NCBI GenBank assembly: GCA_028696285.1
Contig: JAQVHJ010000091.1
Span: 1 to 7,948 of the forward strand
DNA from: a bacterium
GTDB taxonomy: Bacteria; AUK180; JAQVHJ01
Length of the DNA stretch: 7,948 bases
Direction: 5' to 3'
How positions within the stretch are numbered: position 1 is the first letter of the stretch; each line of letters starts with the position of its first letter. A program made the translations under genes and the position numbers. Under the pieces are notes generated by a model. That model did no database searches, was not told the DNA's origin, and saw only the letters and a list, made by a program, of their open reading frames with translations. Positions 6,699 to 7,948 of this stretch are shown piece by piece.

Positions 6699-7948
6699 AT
6701 GAACTTTGAAATTTTAAAAAATGCGGATGTTCGGTACGGGCTTGGGGTGTCTCCCGGGATTGCAATCGGCAGCGTATTTATCTATGGGAAACCATTCTTT
6801 AAGATATCATTAAGAAAGATAGACGATGCTGATATCGAGAATGAAATAATACGCCTGCATAATGCGATAGATCTTGCGCACAACGACATAAACAAGATAA
6901 AGGGAAAAGTTTATTCAGAGCTGGGCGATAAATATGCATTTATTTTTGAAGCGCACTCATTGATTTTGGAAGACCCGCAGATTATTCAGAACACAGAAAA
7001 GATTATTCGGGAACAGAATGCTTGCGCTGAATATGCTTTTGAGAAAGTATTGAATAATATATTAAAGACAATTGCATTTTTAGATAATGACTATCTTGCA
7101 GACAGGGTAATTGACATAAAGGATGTTGCCCAGAAGGTCCTGAATAATTTAATGAAGACGGATAAACCGCAAAACTTGAATGAATTAAGGATAAATGCAA
7201 TTATTGTTGCAAGCGACCTAACTCCCGGGGATACAGCATCCCTTGAAAAAGAGAAGGTTCTGGGCCTTGTTACTGAATTTGGAAGTTATACTTCTCATAC
7301 CGCAATTATTTCAAGAGCAATGGAAATCCCCGCAGTTGTCGGAGTAAAGAATATCAGCACATCTCTTCAGTTCGGTGATTCAATCATTATTGACGGGAAA
7401 AACGGCCTCGTAATTGTTAACCCGTCTCAGGAGGTCATCTCTTATTTTAAAGAAGTTCAGCAGAAGTTTCTTGAAAAGAGAAAATACTTCTTATCCTTAA
7501 AGGAATTACCTCCGAAAACAATTGATGAAAAAACAATTCATCTTCGAGCAAATATTGAATCAAAAGAAGAACTGAAGTTGTTAAAGGAATACGGGGCTCA
7601 TGGAATTGGCCTATTCAGAACAGAATATTTATTTACACGCGATGAAAGATATCCCTCTGAAGAACAGCAGTTCGAAGTGTATAAGGAGATTGCCGAGTCA
7701 TCAGGGACTTATCATTCAATTATCAGAACACTCGATATAGGCGGGGATAAGATTGATGCAATTCAAGGTTATCCCCAGGAAAAAAATCCGTTTCTCGGAT
7801 GGAGAGCCATCAGGTTCTGCTTGACCAATACGGATATTTTTAAGACACAGCTAAGGGCAATTTTAAGGGCTAGTGCATTTGGAAAGGTTAAGATAATGTT
7901 TCCGATGATATCAATCATTGAAGAGATGAGGACAGCGAAATCAATTGT
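6699..7948 (+). CDS. ptsI: PTS enzyme I (PEP-protein phosphotransferase), 3' truncated by window edge
   Basis: The first 416 complete codons are present and the frame runs open to the right edge; the family is about 570-590 residues, so roughly 160 are missing. Enzyme I autophosphorylates on histidine using PEP and passes phosphate to HPr His15. The glycine-rich N-terminal stretch (GLGVSPGIAIG at 14-24) is typical. The active-site segment reads GSYTSHTAIISRAMEIPAVVG from residue 195, with His200 as the phosphorylated residue. PEP-binding barrel motifs follow: GIGLFRTEYLF at 302-312, RTLDIGGDK at 343-351, NPFLGWRAIR at 363-372 and IMFPMIS at 399-405. The HPr-binding helical subdomain occupies about 40-145. 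The active-site lead-in differs from the common GGRTSH (here GSYTSH). The start is chosen from the AGGAG at 6688-6692. The cysteine-containing C-terminal active region is outside the window. Confidence 0.95.
   Translation, partial: MNFEILKNADVRYGLGVSPGIAIGSVFIYGKPFFKISLRKIDDADIENEIIRLHNAIDLAHNDINKIKGKVYSELGDKYAFIFEAHSLILEDPQIIQNTEKIIREQNACAEYAFEKVLNNILKTIAFLDNDYLADRVIDIKDVAQKVLNNLMKTDKPQNLNELRINAIIVASDLTPGDTASLEKEKVLGLVTEFGSYTSHTAIISRAMEIPAVVGVKNISTSLQFGDSIIIDGKNGLVIVNPSQEVISYFKEVQQKFLEKRKYFLSLKELPPKTIDEKTIHLRANIESKEELKLLKEYGAHGIGLFRTEYLFTRDERYPSEEQQFEVYKEIAESSGTYHSIIRTLDIGGDKIDAIQGYPQEKNPFLGWRAIRFCLTNTDIFKTQLRAILRASAFGKVKIMFPMISIIEEMRTAKSI

Noticed and set aside
6412..6765. 117-codon open frame on the minus strand across HPr and the ptsI start
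   Set aside because: It is a mirror of highly conserved HPr coding sequence; no domain is recognisable in the product.

Overview
This window is one uninterrupted, tightly packed operon-like block on the + strand. It reads: end of rpoN, hpf, hprK, mannose-family PTS EIIA, EIIB, a glycoside hydrolase family 57 (GH57) enzyme, EIIC, EIID, HPr, and the first ~70% of PTS enzyme I. No gene-free stretch exceeds about 20 bases. I see no tRNA, rRNA, CRISPR, mobile element or convincing terminator. Any promoter for the block probably lies upstream of the window.

Organism: base composition is AT-rich (about 40% GC by eye). The order rpoN-hpf-hprK followed by mannose-type PTS genes is known from deltaproteobacteria and related Gram-negative lineages. 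A cytoplasmic GH57 4-alpha-glucanotransferase-type enzyme is common in thermophiles and in anaerobic or uncultured bacterial phyla. I cannot name a genus, and the phylum call is only a guess.

Layout: bases 1-238 are the C-terminus of sigma-54 including the RpoN box. Bases 247-783 encode a long-form ribosome hibernation factor. Bases 804-1772 encode HPr kinase/phosphorylase, whose stop overlaps the EIIA start (ATGA). EIIA (1769-2179) and EIIB (2184-2645) are separate cytoplasmic proteins. The GH57 gene (2661-4787) sits between EIIB and the two membrane subunits EIIC (4788-5603) and EIID (5600-6415). HPr (6416-6679) and enzyme I (6699 to the window end) follow.

How it works together: enzyme I would take phosphate from PEP and pass it to HPr His15, then EIIA His9, then EIIB His12, then to a sugar entering through EIIC/EIID. 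HPr also keeps Ser46, the HprK target, so the locus encodes both the transport relay and its serine-phosphorylation switch. The unusual element is the alpha-glucan-type GH57 enzyme inside the PTS gene set. It suggests, but does not prove, a link between sugar import or PTS signalling and intracellular glycogen or maltodextrin turnover. Other points for a second look are a degenerate C-terminal motif in HprK, a changed active-site neighbourhood in enzyme I, absence of rapZ from its usual place, and two in-frame stop/start junctions with zero spacing.
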